NCBI GenBank assembly: GCA_012517825.1
Contig: JAAYUG010000008.1
Coordinates: 1 to 40,978 of the forward strand
Length of the DNA: 40,978 bases
Source: Bacteroidales bacterium
GTDB lineage: Bacteria; Bacteroidota; Bacteroidia; Bacteroidales; JAAYUG01
Reading direction: 5' to 3'
In this document: piece by piece, positions 15,927 to 26,239 of the stretch
Layout: each line of letters starts with the position of its first letter
Numbering within the stretch: the stretch's first letter is position 1
The notes under the pieces: model-generated
What the model saw: the letters and a program-made list of their open reading frames with translations, nothing else
Told to the model about the DNA's origin: nothing
The model's database searches: none
Program-made: the position numbers and the translations under genes

Positions 15927-17248
15927 TGGAAAAGAAAGCTTTTCAGAAGATATACACAAAAATCACCCAGATTACCAAGGCAACCTGCAGCCTCCAGGCA
16001 ACAGGAGTAGGGTATGATGAACTGGCCCTGGTGCATGGCCGTCTGGCCCAGGTGGTAAAAATTATCAACGACCAGGTTACATTGCAGGTATTCAGTGGCA
16101 CCGAAGGCATTCCTACCAATGCCGAAGTGGTATTCATGGGGCATCCTCCTGTGCTGAGGGTGAGCGATGACCTGGCCGGCCGCTTTCTGGATGCCTATGG
16201 CGAACCCATCGACGGAGGCGGAGCTGTTCTGGGGCAGGAAAGGCAGATCGGAGGCCCTTCGGTGAACCCGGTGCGGCGCAAACAGCCTTCTGAACTTATT
16301 GCCACCGGTATTGCCGGTATCGACCTGAACAATACCCTCGTTACCGGGCAGAAGATCCCCTTCTTTGCCGACCCCGACCAGCCGTTCAATCAGGTAATGG
16401 CACTGGTGGCCCTCAGGGCAAAAGCCGATAAGATTGTGCTGGGAGGCATGGGACTTTCCAACGACGACTACCTGTTCTTCCGCAATGTGTTTGAAAATGC
16501 AGGAGCACTCGACCGCATAGTGGCCTTTATTAATACCACCGAAAATCCGCCTGTAGAAAGGCTTCTGGTACCCGATATGGCGCTGACTGCCGCCGAGTAC
16601 TTTGCCGTTGACAAGAAAGAAAAGGTACTGGTTCTGCTGACCGACATGACCCTCTATGCCGACGCCCTTTCGATTGTGTCGAACCGTATGGACCAGATTC
16701 CGTCGAAAGACAGTATGCCCGGTTCATTGTACTCCGACCTGGCCAAGATTTACGAAAAAGCGGTTCAGTTCCCCGACGGAGGAAGCATCACCATCGTGGC
16801 TGTTACCACACTTTCAGGCGGCGATATCACCCATGCCATACCCGATAATACCGGCTATATTACCGAAGGTCAGCTCTTCCTGCGGCGCGATACCGAAATC
16901 GGTAAAGTAATCGTCGACCCCTTCCGGTCGCTGTCGCGTCTGAAACAACTGGTGATTGGAAAACAAACCCGCGAAGACCATCCCCAGGTGATGAATGCGG
17001 CTGTTCGTCTGTATGCCGATGCCGCCAATGCACGTACCAAACTGGAAAACGGCTTCGACCTCACCGACTACGACGAACGATGCCTGCGCTTTGCCAGGGA
17101 ATACTCCGAAAGCCTGCTGGCCATTGATGTGAATGTCGATACCACTACCATGCTCAATATTGCCTGGAACCTCTTCAGCCGGCACTTTACCAAATCGGAA
17201 GTGGGTGTTAAAAACGAATTTGTTGAAAAATACTGGCCTAAGAACTGA
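15923..17248 (+). CDS. atpB (V-type): V-type ATP synthase subunit B
   Basis: 441 residues. It has the A/B-family fold but lacks a P-loop, as expected of the non-catalytic subunit: the corresponding position reads PFFADPDQPFNQ. Conserved blocks include VLLTDMTLYADALS, DQIPSKDSMPGSLYSDLA and PDNTGYITEGQLFL. It alternates with subunit A in the hexameric head. Start codon overlaps the end of subunit A; subunit D follows after 15 bases with an AGGAG ribosome site. Confidence 0.98.
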   Translation: MMEKKAFQKIYTKITQITKATCSLQATGVGYDELALVHGRLAQVVKIINDQVTLQVFSGTEGIPTNAEVVFMGHPPVLRVSDDLAGRFLDAYGEPIDGGGAVLGQERQIGGPSVNPVRRKQPSELIATGIAGIDLNNTLVTGQKIPFFADPDQPFNQVMALVALRAKADKIVLGGMGLSNDDYLFFRNVFENAGALDRIVAFINTTENPPVERLLVPDMALTAAEYFAVDKKEKVLVLLTDMTLYADALSIVSNRMDQIPSKDSMPGSLYSDLAKIYEKAVQFPDGGSITIVAVTTLSGGDITHAIPDNTGYITEGQLFLRRDTEIGKVIVDPFRSLSRLKQLVIGKQTREDHPQVMNAAVRLYADAANARTKLENGFDLTDYDERCLRFAREYSESLLAIDVNVDTTTMLNIAWNLFSRHFTKSEVGVKNEFVEKYWPKN

Positions 17249-17263
17249 TAAGCAGGAGTTGCC

Positions 17264-17862
17264 ATGGCTATTAAATTTCAGTATAATAAAACGGCACTTC
17301 AGGCACTGAACAAGCAGTTGCGCATCAGACAACGTGCACTGCCCACCCTTCAGAACAAGGAATCGGCTTTGAGGATGGAAGTGAAGCGGGCAAAAGACCG
17401 GATGCAGCAGCTCGAAAATGAACTGGAAGCACGGATTGCACAATACAACCATATGGCACGGTTGTGGAGCGAGTTTCGCCCCGACCTGATTGCCATAAAG
17501 GATGTCCGCCTTTCCATTAAAAAAATTGCCGGCGTTAAGACGCCCGTGCTGGAAGAAATTCTCTTCGAAACCCGTCCCTTTCATCTTTTCAGTCAGCCTT
17601 CCTGGTTTCTTGATGGTATTGAAATCCTCAAGGAGCTTGCTTCCATTGCCATCGAAAAGGAATTTTTCCGTTCCAAAATGGAACTCCTCGATTACGCCCG
17701 GAAGAAGACGACACAGAAAGTGAACCTGTACGAAAAGGTGCAGATTCCCGGTTATGAGGATGCCATCAGGAAGATTAAGCGCTTTATGGAAGACGAGGAA
17801 AACCTGTCCAAATCGGCTCAGAAAATCATTAAGCAACGTCAAATGCAAGTGGAGGTTCAGTC

Positions 17863-17866
<4 letters not shown>
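17264..17866 (+). CDS. atpD (V-type): V-type ATP synthase subunit D (central axle)
   Basis: 200 residues, predicted as a long helical hairpin, the shape of the rotor axle. It begins AIKFQYNKTALQALNKQL, and the C-terminal helix contains KTTQKVNLYEKVQIPGYEDA, as in the family. It turns inside the A3B3 head and couples it to the membrane ring. The usual axle partner F is not found in the operon. AGGAG at 17254-17258 is a good ribosome site for this start. The end overlaps the start of subunit I by 4 bases. Confidence 0.95.
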
Positions 17867-20344
<2,478 letters not shown>

Positions 20345-20360
20345 GAATCTGCAAGGCAGA

Positions 20361-20401
20361 AAAAGCCGGTATGCAGGGAAATACCTGGATTCCGGCTTTT
20401 G
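20361..20401 (+). terminator. Intrinsic terminator after the V-ATPase operon
   Basis: AAAAGCCGG (20361-20369) pairs with CCGGCTTTT (20392-20400). A second small stem CAGG/CCTG lies inside, and T-rich sequence follows. It begins 17 bases after the stop of subunit K. Confidence 0.75.
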
Positions 20402-20507
20402 TGCTTTTTACCGGCCTGTGCAATACATCAAAAATTCACAATTCCATCAAAACCCTGAGCCCGGAACACAGAAAACCCCGAACCTTTAAAAATAAATCCT
20501 GTTGTTT

Positions 20508-21542
20508 ATGAAGCGTGGTTTTGCCTCCGACAACAATGCCCCCGTGCATCCGTTGGTTATGGATGCCCTTCAGAGGGTCAATGAAGGGCATTGCATTGCT
20601 TACGGTGACGATCCGTATACCGGACGTGCCGTTGCAAAAATGAAAGAAATCTTTGGCGCTTCGTGTGAGGTCTTTTTTGTCTTTACCGGAACCGCCGCCA
20701 ACGTGCTGGGTTTAACTGCCGCCACCAGGCCTTTTAATTCCGTTATATGCGCTGAAACGGCCCATATTCATACTGATGAATGCGGAGCTCCCGAACGGTT
20801 TACCGGATGCAAAATTCTTTCTATTCCTACCGGAAACGGCAAAATAGCACCCGATCAGGTTGCCAGGTATCTTCACGGATTTGGATTTGAACACCATTCC
20901 CAGCCGGGCGTCATTTCCATTACCCAGGCAACGGAAATGGGCACGGTGTATTCCCTGCAGGAGATCAGGGAACTGGCCGATATGGCGCATGCACACGGCC
21001 TGATGCTGCATGTCGACGGAGCACGGCTGGCGAATGCGGCTGTTTCGCTTTCCTGCTCTTTCGGAGAGATGATCGCCGGCACCGGAGTGGATATCCTGTC
21101 ATTTGGCGGAACCAAAAACGGCCTTATGTATGGTGAGGCCATTGTATTTCTCAACAGCCGCCTGGCAGAAAATTTCAAATACATCCGGAAACAGGGGATG
21201 CAGCTTGCCTCAAAAATGCGGTATATGGCGGCGCAGTTCGATGCTTACCTGACCAATGATTTGTGGAAAAGCCTGGCAGAACATGCCAATTCCATGGCGC
21301 AGTTACTCGAAAAGGAAGTGCGGAAAATACCGGGAATCGAAATTACCCAGCCCGTGCAGGCAAACGGTGTTTTTGCCATTGTGCCTCCTGAAGTGATTCC
21401 TCTTCTGCAAAAGGAATATTTTTTCTATGTTTGGGATGAAATGCGGTCAGAAGTCAGGTGGATGTGCTCCTGGGATACCACCGAGGAAGACGTGCTCGGC
21501 TTTGCTGAAATATTGCGTAAAACAATGGATAGCAGAAAATAA
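20508..21542 (+). CDS. ltaE: Low-specificity L-threonine aldolase
   Basis: 344 residues, PLP-dependent fold type I. It begins RGFASDNNAPVHP, typical of this family. It has the PLP-ring-stacking His in CAETAHIHTDE (His86), the Asp that holds the pyridine nitrogen in LHVDGARLANA (Asp170) and the PLP-binding lysine in SFGGTKNG (Lys203). It cleaves L-threonine and L-allo-threonine to glycine and acetaldehyde in the cytosol. A TTG six bases upstream is in frame, but the ATG at 20508 is the better start. No clear promoter is seen in the 163-bp gap after the V-ATPase terminator. Confidence 0.93.
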   Translation: MKRGFASDNNAPVHPLVMDALQRVNEGHCIAYGDDPYTGRAVAKMKEIFGASCEVFFVFTGTAANVLGLTAATRPFNSVICAETAHIHTDECGAPERFTGCKILSIPTGNGKIAPDQVARYLHGFGFEHHSQPGVISITQATEMGTVYSLQEIRELADMAHAHGLMLHVDGARLANAAVSLSCSFGEMIAGTGVDILSFGGTKNGLMYGEAIVFLNSRLAENFKYIRKQGMQLASKMRYMAAQFDAYLTNDLWKSLAEHANSMAQLLEKEVRKIPGIEITQPVQANGVFAIVPPEVIPLLQKEYFFYVWDEMRSEVRWMCSWDTTEEDVLGFAEILRKTMDSRK

Positions 21543-21552
21543 AAACCGCCGT

Positions 21553-22071
21553 ATGCTCCGGATGAATATCCGTCTTTTTTTTCAACATGCCCGCCTCCTG
21601 AACGGTAAAGGATTACTGACTGCTTTTTTGATTGCATCTGGTATTTGCTTTCTGGACGTTTCCTGTACAGGTGACAATGCCTGCAAGCAATCCAGGGATG
21701 TTTATCTGGTGGTTTCCTTCCGGACCACCTTTCCCAAAACCGAACATGATACCACACTGCCCGATCTTACCGTGTACGGCCTGACGCGCTCCGATTCCCT
21801 GCTGTACGATTCGGCCCGCGTCAGCAAGGTATCGCTGCCGCTGAATCCCTCATCCGATACAACCGGATTTGTTTTTTCATGCAGGAATGCCGCTGATACC
21901 TTTATGGTGGTGTGCACGAGGCAACCTCATCTGCTTTCCTATGAGTGTGGTTTTGTAATGTATTACAGGCTGATTCAGGTTTTTTTACGGGGCAACCTGG
22001 CTGACTCCCTGCGCATCATACAATCTGATGTAACAACCGATCATGGTACGAATATCCATCTGTATTTTTAG
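21553..22071 (+). CDS. DUF6452 family protein, probable exported or lipoprotein
   Basis: 172 residues from the ATG at 21553; 21562 is an equally possible start. A hydrophobic N-terminal segment (LLTAFLIASGICFLDVSC) is followed at once by CTGDNACKQ-like cysteines. This looks like a poor lipobox or a signal peptide ahead of a cysteine pair. The remainder is beta-rich (DVYLVVSFRT, TFMVVC). DUF6452 proteins are Bacteroidota-specific and of unknown function, usually beside DUF6048 proteins, as here. It starts 10 bases after the threonine aldolase and overlaps the next gene by 29 bases. Confidence 0.7.
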   Translation: MLRMNIRLFFQHARLLNGKGLLTAFLIASGICFLDVSCTGDNACKQSRDVYLVVSFRTTFPKTEHDTTLPDLTVYGLTRSDSLLYDSARVSKVSLPLNPSSDTTGFVFSCRNAADTFMVVCTRQPHLLSYECGFVMYYRLIQVFLRGNLADSLRIIQSDVTTDHGTNIHLYF

Positions 22072-22681
22072 TTTTCTGATTCTTTCCTGCCTGCCTGCAA
22101 AAACCCAGAAGGATACACTGCGGCGGGCATGGGTAGGGCTGGATATTCTGCCTTTTGCCGAAAGCATATATGGCAGTAAGGAGAATGCGGTTGAACTTTT
22201 CGGCAGTTACCGTATAGGGAAGAACAGGTATGCTGTTGCGGAGGGGGGTATTTCGTCAGCAAAATACGATGGATCCAATTTCAGGTATGCTTCCGCGGGG
22301 TGGTTTGCCAGGGGAGGGGTGGATTTTAATGTGCTCGGACGGGACAGGTTTCCGGGCAACGACCAGATTCTTATCGGGCTACGGTATGCTTATTCGTCCA
22401 TGCATTATCGGGCTGAGGAGGTGCAGATTCCTGCCGGATACTGGCCGGCCATGGCAACCGAGATCAGTCAGGTTTCATTTGGGAGTCACTGGCTGGAGGC
22501 CAGGGCGGGGATCCGTGCGGAGGTGTTTCCGCATTTCTTTATTGGCTGGTCGGTGGCAGGACGTGTGCTTCTGTATTCGGGTCATCCGGCGTCTATGGAA
22601 CCCTATGTAATACCGGGCTTCGGTAATGGAACCCGAAAGGCAAATGCGGGTTTCGGGTATTTCGTTTGTCTGAATTTTTAA
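22043..22681 (+). CDS. DUF6048 family outer-membrane protein
   Basis: 212 residues with a signal peptide (ISICIFSFLILSCLPAKTQ). The rest is a predicted small beta-barrel rich in Gly and aromatic residues, beginning AWVGLDILPFAESIYGSKE and ending in GFGYFVCLNF with a C-terminal Phe. This matches DUF6048, a Bacteroidota family of unknown function. Its start lies inside the end of the DUF6452 gene (29-bp overlap). No later start would keep the signal peptide, so the overlap is real and the two are translationally coupled. They probably act together at the outer membrane. Confidence 0.75.
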   Translation: MVRISICIFSFLILSCLPAKTQKDTLRRAWVGLDILPFAESIYGSKENAVELFGSYRIGKNRYAVAEGGISSAKYDGSNFRYASAGWFARGGVDFNVLGRDRFPGNDQILIGLRYAYSSMHYRAEEVQIPAGYWPAMATEISQVSFGSHWLEARAGIRAEVFPHFFIGWSVAGRVLLYSGHPASMEPYVIPGFGNGTRKANAGFGYFVCLNF

Positions 22682-22732
22682 ACAAAACGCTTTTTGTTAA
22701 TTTCGTACCACATTCCAAACAATGAAAAGCCT

Positions 22733-23041
22733 ATGTTCGTCAACTGTGTTTATGTTCACGTGAAGCAGGAACATCTTCCTGAATTCATTGAAATAACTAG
22801 AAAAAATCATGAGGGATCCAGAACGGAACCCGGCAACCTTCGTTTTGATGTATTGCAACAGTTTGATGATCCCACCAGGTTTCTCCTTTACGAAGTGTGG
22901 GATACCGAAGAAGCCGCAGCAGCTCATAAAAATACCCCACATTATCAGGAATGGAAGGCCGCTGTGGAAAACTGGATGGAATCTCCGCGCAAAGGCGTAA
23001 AACACAGGGTAATTTGCCCGTCAGACCGTTCAAAATGGTAA
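22733..23041 (+). CDS. Antibiotic biosynthesis monooxygenase (ABM) domain protein
   Basis: 102 residues, a single ABM ferredoxin-like domain. It shows FVNCVYVHVKQEHLPEFIE at the start, then EPGNLRFDVLQQFDDPTRFLLYEVW and the helix with AAAAHKNTPHYQEW. Relatives include the AI-2 processing enzyme LsrG and the quinol monooxygenase YgiN; which applies cannot be told. The ATG at 22733 is chosen over an upstream in-frame TTG. Its end overlaps the alcohol dehydrogenase by 7 bases, so the two are cotranscribed. Confidence 0.85.
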   Translation: MFVNCVYVHVKQEHLPEFIEITRKNHEGSRTEPGNLRFDVLQQFDDPTRFLLYEVWDTEEAAAAHKNTPHYQEWKAAVENWMESPRKGVKHRVICPSDRSKW

Positions 23042-24207
23042 AACCGTTTCAGATAGCCAGAATACCTTTTCTGACCTTTGGTCCCGGGAGCCGAAAAAAG
23101 GTTGTTTCCCTTACCGGCCGGTTCGGAAAGAATGTTTTGCTTGTCACCGGTTCCGCATCCCTTCGGCGCTCAGGCTTTCTGGACGAAATCGAAACTGCAT
23201 TGACAAAGGAAGGCTTTCACCTTGCCCATTATTCTGTGAAAGGGGAGCCCTCACCCTCTTTGATTGACCAGATTGTTCATGACAACATTCCCTTCCGCCC
23301 GGAGGTTGTGGTAGCTATCGGGGGAGGCAGTGTTCTGGATACCGGAAAAGCAATATCAGCAATGCTTCCCATAGGAGAAACGGTGATGCATTATCTCGAA
23401 GGAGTGGGCACAAAACAGCATCCCGGTACAAAAATACCCTTCATCGCAATGCCCACCACAGCGGGTACCGGTAGCGAAGCCACCAAAAATGCCGTCCTTT
23501 CTGAAGTGGGAGAAAAAGGGTTCAAGAAATCCTTGCGCCACGACAATTTTGTTCCCGATGCCGCCCTGCTGGACCCGGAATTAACCTATGATTGTCCGCC
23601 GGAAATAACCGCCGCTTCGGGAATGGATTGCCTCACCCAGCTCATCGAATCCTATGTTTCCTTGGCAGCCAATCCGTTTACCGATGCTCTTGCCCTGCCG
23701 GCTATACGGGATGTGTTTCATTACCTGCCGGAGGTTTACCGCCAACCCCGTTCCGAAGAGGGGAGAAGTGCCATGTTGTATGCGGCCTATATTTCGGGCA
23801 TTACACTTACCAATGCCGGGCTGGGGACTGTTCATGGCATTGCCTCCGCACTGGGAGGTCTGGCGCTGATACCCCACGGAATTCTCTGTGGTACCATCAT
23901 GGCTGAGGCAAACCGGATTACCATCAGCAAATTGCTGGAAAACGCACCGGAGTCCATAGCAATGAAGAAGTACATTCAGCTGGCAGAGCTAATTTCCGGA
24001 GAGCAGAACATTTCCCCCCGGCGCTGTGCAGAAATTTTGCCGGAATTTCTGGACAACCTGACTTCATCATTACAATTGCCACGGCTCAGTGCACTCGGCA
24101 TTACAAAAGAGATCCTGGTTTCGTCAGCCAAAAGTACGGAGAACAAGAACAATCCTGTACCTCTTTCAGAGAATGAAATCAGCGAACTTCTTTTGAAGAG
24201 GTTTTGA
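23035..24207 (+). CDS. Iron-containing alcohol dehydrogenase family protein
   Basis: 390 residues, the usual length for group III alcohol dehydrogenases. It has the NAD(P)-binding GGGSVLDTGKAIS and the family blocks AMPTTAGTGSEAT and GTVHGIASALGG. Two metal ligand histidines are present (in TVHGIAS and IPHGI), and the Asp ligand lies in GMDCLTQLIES. The His that usually follows four residues later is Gln here (DCLTQ rather than DALTH). The Gln form is known from a subgroup, so the enzyme is probably active but its metal and substrate are uncertain. Starts inside the end of the ABM gene. A longer frame from 22951 was rejected. Confidence 0.9.
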   Translation: MVKPFQIARIPFLTFGPGSRKKVVSLTGRFGKNVLLVTGSASLRRSGFLDEIETALTKEGFHLAHYSVKGEPSPSLIDQIVHDNIPFRPEVVVAIGGGSVLDTGKAISAMLPIGETVMHYLEGVGTKQHPGTKIPFIAMPTTAGTGSEATKNAVLSEVGEKGFKKSLRHDNFVPDAALLDPELTYDCPPEITAASGMDCLTQLIESYVSLAANPFTDALALPAIRDVFHYLPEVYRQPRSEEGRSAMLYAAYISGITLTNAGLGTVHGIASALGGLALIPHGILCGTIMAEANRITISKLLENAPESIAMKKYIQLAELISGEQNISPRRCAEILPEFLDNLTSSLQLPRLSALGITKEILVSSAKSTENKNNPVPLSENEISELLLKRF

Positions 24208-24213
24208 AATTTT

Positions 24214-24244
24214 TTTGTACTATTTTTACACTAAAATATCTTTT
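24214..24244 (+). promoter_or_regulatory. Promoter for larE and the pterin dehydratase
   Basis: A TTTG at 24214-24217 is separated by 19 bases from TATCTTTT (24237-24244), one base off the -7 consensus TAnnTTTG. This is the expected Bacteroidota -33/-7 spacing. It overlaps and follows the end of the alcohol dehydrogenase gene. Confidence 0.5.
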
Positions 24245-24257
24245 AATCTTAAATTGC

Positions 24258-25085
24258 ATGACCCTGGAACAAAAATATCAAACACTGCAGAACATTCTGA
24301 AAGATATGGGCAGTGTTGCCGTGGCCTATTCCGGAGGCGTGGACAGTACTTTTCTGCTGAAAGCTGCGTTTGATGTTTTAAACAACGATGCCATAGGCAT
24401 TCTGGCCGTCAGTCCGAGTTTTCCTTCGAGGGAATATCAGCGGGCAGTTGAAACGGCCGAAATGATAGGAGCGAGACTGGAGATTATCCATACAAATGAA
24501 ATGGACAATCCTGATTACACCAGCAATCCTGTAAACCGCTGCTATTTTTGCAAAAGCGAACTTTTTGAACGCATAGCGGAGATAGCGGCATCGGGGAAGT
24601 ACCGAAATATGGTGGACGGCTCCAATATGGATGACCTGTCGGATTACAGGCCAGGCCTAAAGGCAATACGCGAAAAGGGAGTGAGAAGTCCTTTACAGGA
24701 AGCCGGCCTTACCAAAGCCGAAATCAGGGAGCTTTCACGTTCCCTGGGTTTACCTACCTGGGATAAAGATGCACTGGCCTGTTTGTCGAGCCGTTTCCCT
24801 TTTGGCGAAAAAATTGAACTATGGAAACTGAAGATGGTGGATCAGGCTGAAACCTATCTTTCCAGCCTCGGGTTTCATAATATCCGGGCAAGGCATAGCG
24901 GAAAATCGGTAAAAATCGAAGTTGATCCTTCGGAAGTTGACCGTTTGCTGAGCCCGGAAATTCGCATTCCGCTGTTGCAGTTCTTCAAAGAAATAGGGTA
25001 TACCACCATATCGGTTGACCTTGAAGGCTATCAGCCCGGAAAACTGAGCAAATCGCATAAAAAAGAATACCATGAAACTAACTGA
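24258..25085 (+). CDS. larE: ATP-dependent sacrificial sulfur transferase LarE
   Basis: 275 residues. The PP-loop SGGVDS (residues 25-30) binds ATP and activates the substrate. The block NRCYFCKSELF and the cysteine in DALACLSSRFPFG (Cys175) match LarE; Cys175 corresponds to Lactobacillus plantarum Cys176, whose sulfur is given up to make the nickel-pincer cofactor of lactate racemase and related LarA enzymes. So the single-use, cysteine-type LarE is predicted. LarB, LarC and LarA are not in the window. The ATG at 24258 is preferred over the frame from 24204, which begins before the promoter. The end overlaps the next gene by 14 bases. Confidence 0.93.
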   Translation: MTLEQKYQTLQNILKDMGSVAVAYSGGVDSTFLLKAAFDVLNNDAIGILAVSPSFPSREYQRAVETAEMIGARLEIIHTNEMDNPDYTSNPVNRCYFCKSELFERIAEIAASGKYRNMVDGSNMDDLSDYRPGLKAIREKGVRSPLQEAGLTKAEIRELSRSLGLPTWDKDALACLSSRFPFGEKIELWKLKMVDQAETYLSSLGFHNIRARHSGKSVKIEVDPSEVDRLLSPEIRIPLLQFFKEIGYTTISVDLEGYQPGKLSKSHKKEYHETN

Positions 25086-25404
25086 TAAGAAATGCCTGCC
25101 CTGCGAGGGAGGTATGCCGCCTCTTGCCTCTTCCGAAATTTCCCGTCTGAAGGCTGAAATCTCTCCCGGTTGGGAAGTTGTTAACCAGCATCATCTGGTT
25201 AAAACGTTTTATTTTGTGAACTTTCGCCACACCTTTGATTTTGTGACAAAGCTTGCTGAACTGGCAGAAACCGAAGGGCATCATCCGGTAATCCATATTT
25301 ACTATGATAAGGCCGTGGTGGAAATCTGGACCCATGCCATTGATGGCCTTTCAGAAAATGATTTTATTCTTGCTGCCAAAACGGATCTGCTCCTCAGTAA
25401 ATAA
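25072..25404 (+). CDS. phhB: 4a-hydroxytetrahydrobiopterin dehydratase (pterin carbinolamine dehydratase)
   Basis: 110 residues. It shows the diagnostic EGHHP (68-72) with active-site histidines, a V-E-I-W-T-H strand (His88) and GLSENDFILAAK near the end. It dehydrates 4a-hydroxy-pterin in recycling of aromatic amino acid hydroxylase cofactor; in bacteria without such a hydroxylase it may serve molybdopterin or other pterin roles. No hydroxylase is in the window. Its first 14 bases lie in larE, so translation is coupled. Confidence 0.93.
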   Translation: MKLTDKKCLPCEGGMPPLASSEISRLKAEISPGWEVVNQHHLVKTFYFVNFRHTFDFVTKLAELAETEGHHPVIHIYYDKAVVEIWTHAIDGLSENDFILAAKTDLLLSK

Positions 25405-25510
25405 ATGTTTAAACTATTGGTTACCTGTTAGTTGTGAGCAAAATACCGATTTGTTTCAGCTTGTCCCGGCGGGATTATCAACACAATGAACAGTTAATTG
25501 TTAAAAATCA

Positions 25511-25542
25511 TTTGATTTTTTCAAAAAAAAAACTGAATTTTG
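25511..25542 (+). promoter_or_regulatory. Promoter for the rpmB ribosomal-protein operon
   Basis: TTTG at 25511-25514 lies 20 bases before GAATTTTG (25535-25542), which differs from TAnnTTTG only at its first base. The rpmB start is 28 bases further. Spacing and place fit a Bacteroidota housekeeping promoter. Confidence 0.5.
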
Positions 25543-25569
25543 CGCCTGCATTTGAAAAAGGGTATAATC

Positions 25570-25812
25570 ATGTCACAAGTTTGCCAGATTACAGGAAAGA
25601 AGAAGATGGTAGGGAACAATGTTTCTCACTCCAGGCGCAGGACCAAAAGAGTATTTAAACCCAATCTTCTCACCAAGCGTTTCTTTCTCGAAGATGAGAA
25701 CCGCTGGATAACGCTGAAGGTTTCTGCTGCCGGCATGCGTGTAATTGCCAAGAAGGGTCTGCGTGCTGCGCTTGAGGATGCACGTGCCAAAGGTTTTATT
25801 GACACAATTTAA
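25570..25812 (+). CDS. rpmB: 50S ribosomal protein L28 (bL28)
   Basis: 80 residues: SQVCQITGKKKMVGNNVSH at the start and the family end with VIAKKGLRAAL. The start at 25570 is chosen; an upstream in-frame ATG at 25540 would lie in the promoter. First of a small-protein string rpmB-rpmG-DUF4295 that is conserved in Bacteroidota. bL28 is a 50S subunit protein near the exit-site region. Confidence 0.97.
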   Translation: MSQVCQITGKKKMVGNNVSHSRRRTKRVFKPNLLTKRFFLEDENRWITLKVSAAGMRVIAKKGLRAALEDARAKGFIDTI

Positions 25813-25824
25813 ACGAATTACGAT

Positions 25825-26007
25825 ATGGCGAAGAAAGGAAACAGGGTTCAGGTCATTCTCGAATGCACCGAACATAAAGATAGCGGATTACCCGGCATTT
25901 CGAGGTATATTACTACCAAGAACAGGAAGAACACCCCTGACCGCCTCGAACTGAAGAAGTACAATCCGATTCTGAAAAAGTATACTATTCACAGGGAAAT
26001 CAAATAA
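25825..26007 (+). CDS. rpmG: 50S ribosomal protein L33 (bL33)
   Basis: 60 residues, basic: [19 protein letters not shown] and later [20 protein letters not shown]. It has a single Cys in place of the paired zinc-binding cysteines, so it is the zinc-independent (C-minus) form. Starts 12 bases after rpmB. Confidence 0.97.
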   Translation: MAKKGNRVQVILECTEHKDSGLPGISRYITTKNRKNTPDRLELKKYNPILKKYTIHREIK

Positions 26008-26017
26008 CTGATACACT

Positions 26018-26170
26018 ATGGCAAAGAAAGTTGTTGCTACGCTGAAGACCGGTTCCGGTAAGGAATATACCCGGGTTATCAAAATGGTAAAATCGCCCGA
26101 CGGACAGTATTCCTTCAGGGAAGAAATTGTCCATAAGGAACACGTAAAAGATTTTTTTGCATCCAAATAA
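26018..26170 (+). CDS. DUF4295 family small ribosome-associated protein (bL38 candidate)
   Basis: 50 residues, basic, beginning MAKKVVATLKTGSGKEYTRV and ending HVKDFFASK. It matches DUF4295, a Bacteroidota-only family always found after rpmG. To my recollection the Flavobacterium johnsoniae ribosome structure contains a clade-specific large-subunit protein named bL38, and I think it corresponds to this family. Placement between bL33 and ftsY supports a ribosomal role. It starts 10 bases after rpmG and precedes a hairpin terminator. Confidence 0.85.
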   Translation: MAKKVVATLKTGSGKEYTRVIKMVKSPDGQYSFREEIVHKEHVKDFFASK

Positions 26171-26188
26171 CTGATATTCACATTGCAG

Positions 26189-26222
26189 AAAAGGCTTTCT
26201 TTGGCAAAAGAAAGCTTTTTTT
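26189..26222 (+). terminator. Intrinsic terminator or attenuator between DUF4295 and ftsY
   Basis: GCTTTCTTT (26194-26202) pairs with AAAGAAAGC (26207-26215), loop GGCA, followed by seven T. It ends 17 bases before the ftsY start with no new promoter visible after it. It could therefore lower ftsY expression relative to the ribosomal genes rather than stop all transcription. Confidence 0.75.
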
Positions 26223-26239
26223 GTCTTATATCACCGGGT

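Noticed and set aside
16814-17848. Long open frame (344 codons) antisense to V-ATPase subunits B and D
   Set aside because: Its sequence has no family likeness, while both sense genes are unmistakable; open antisense frames are common over biased codons.
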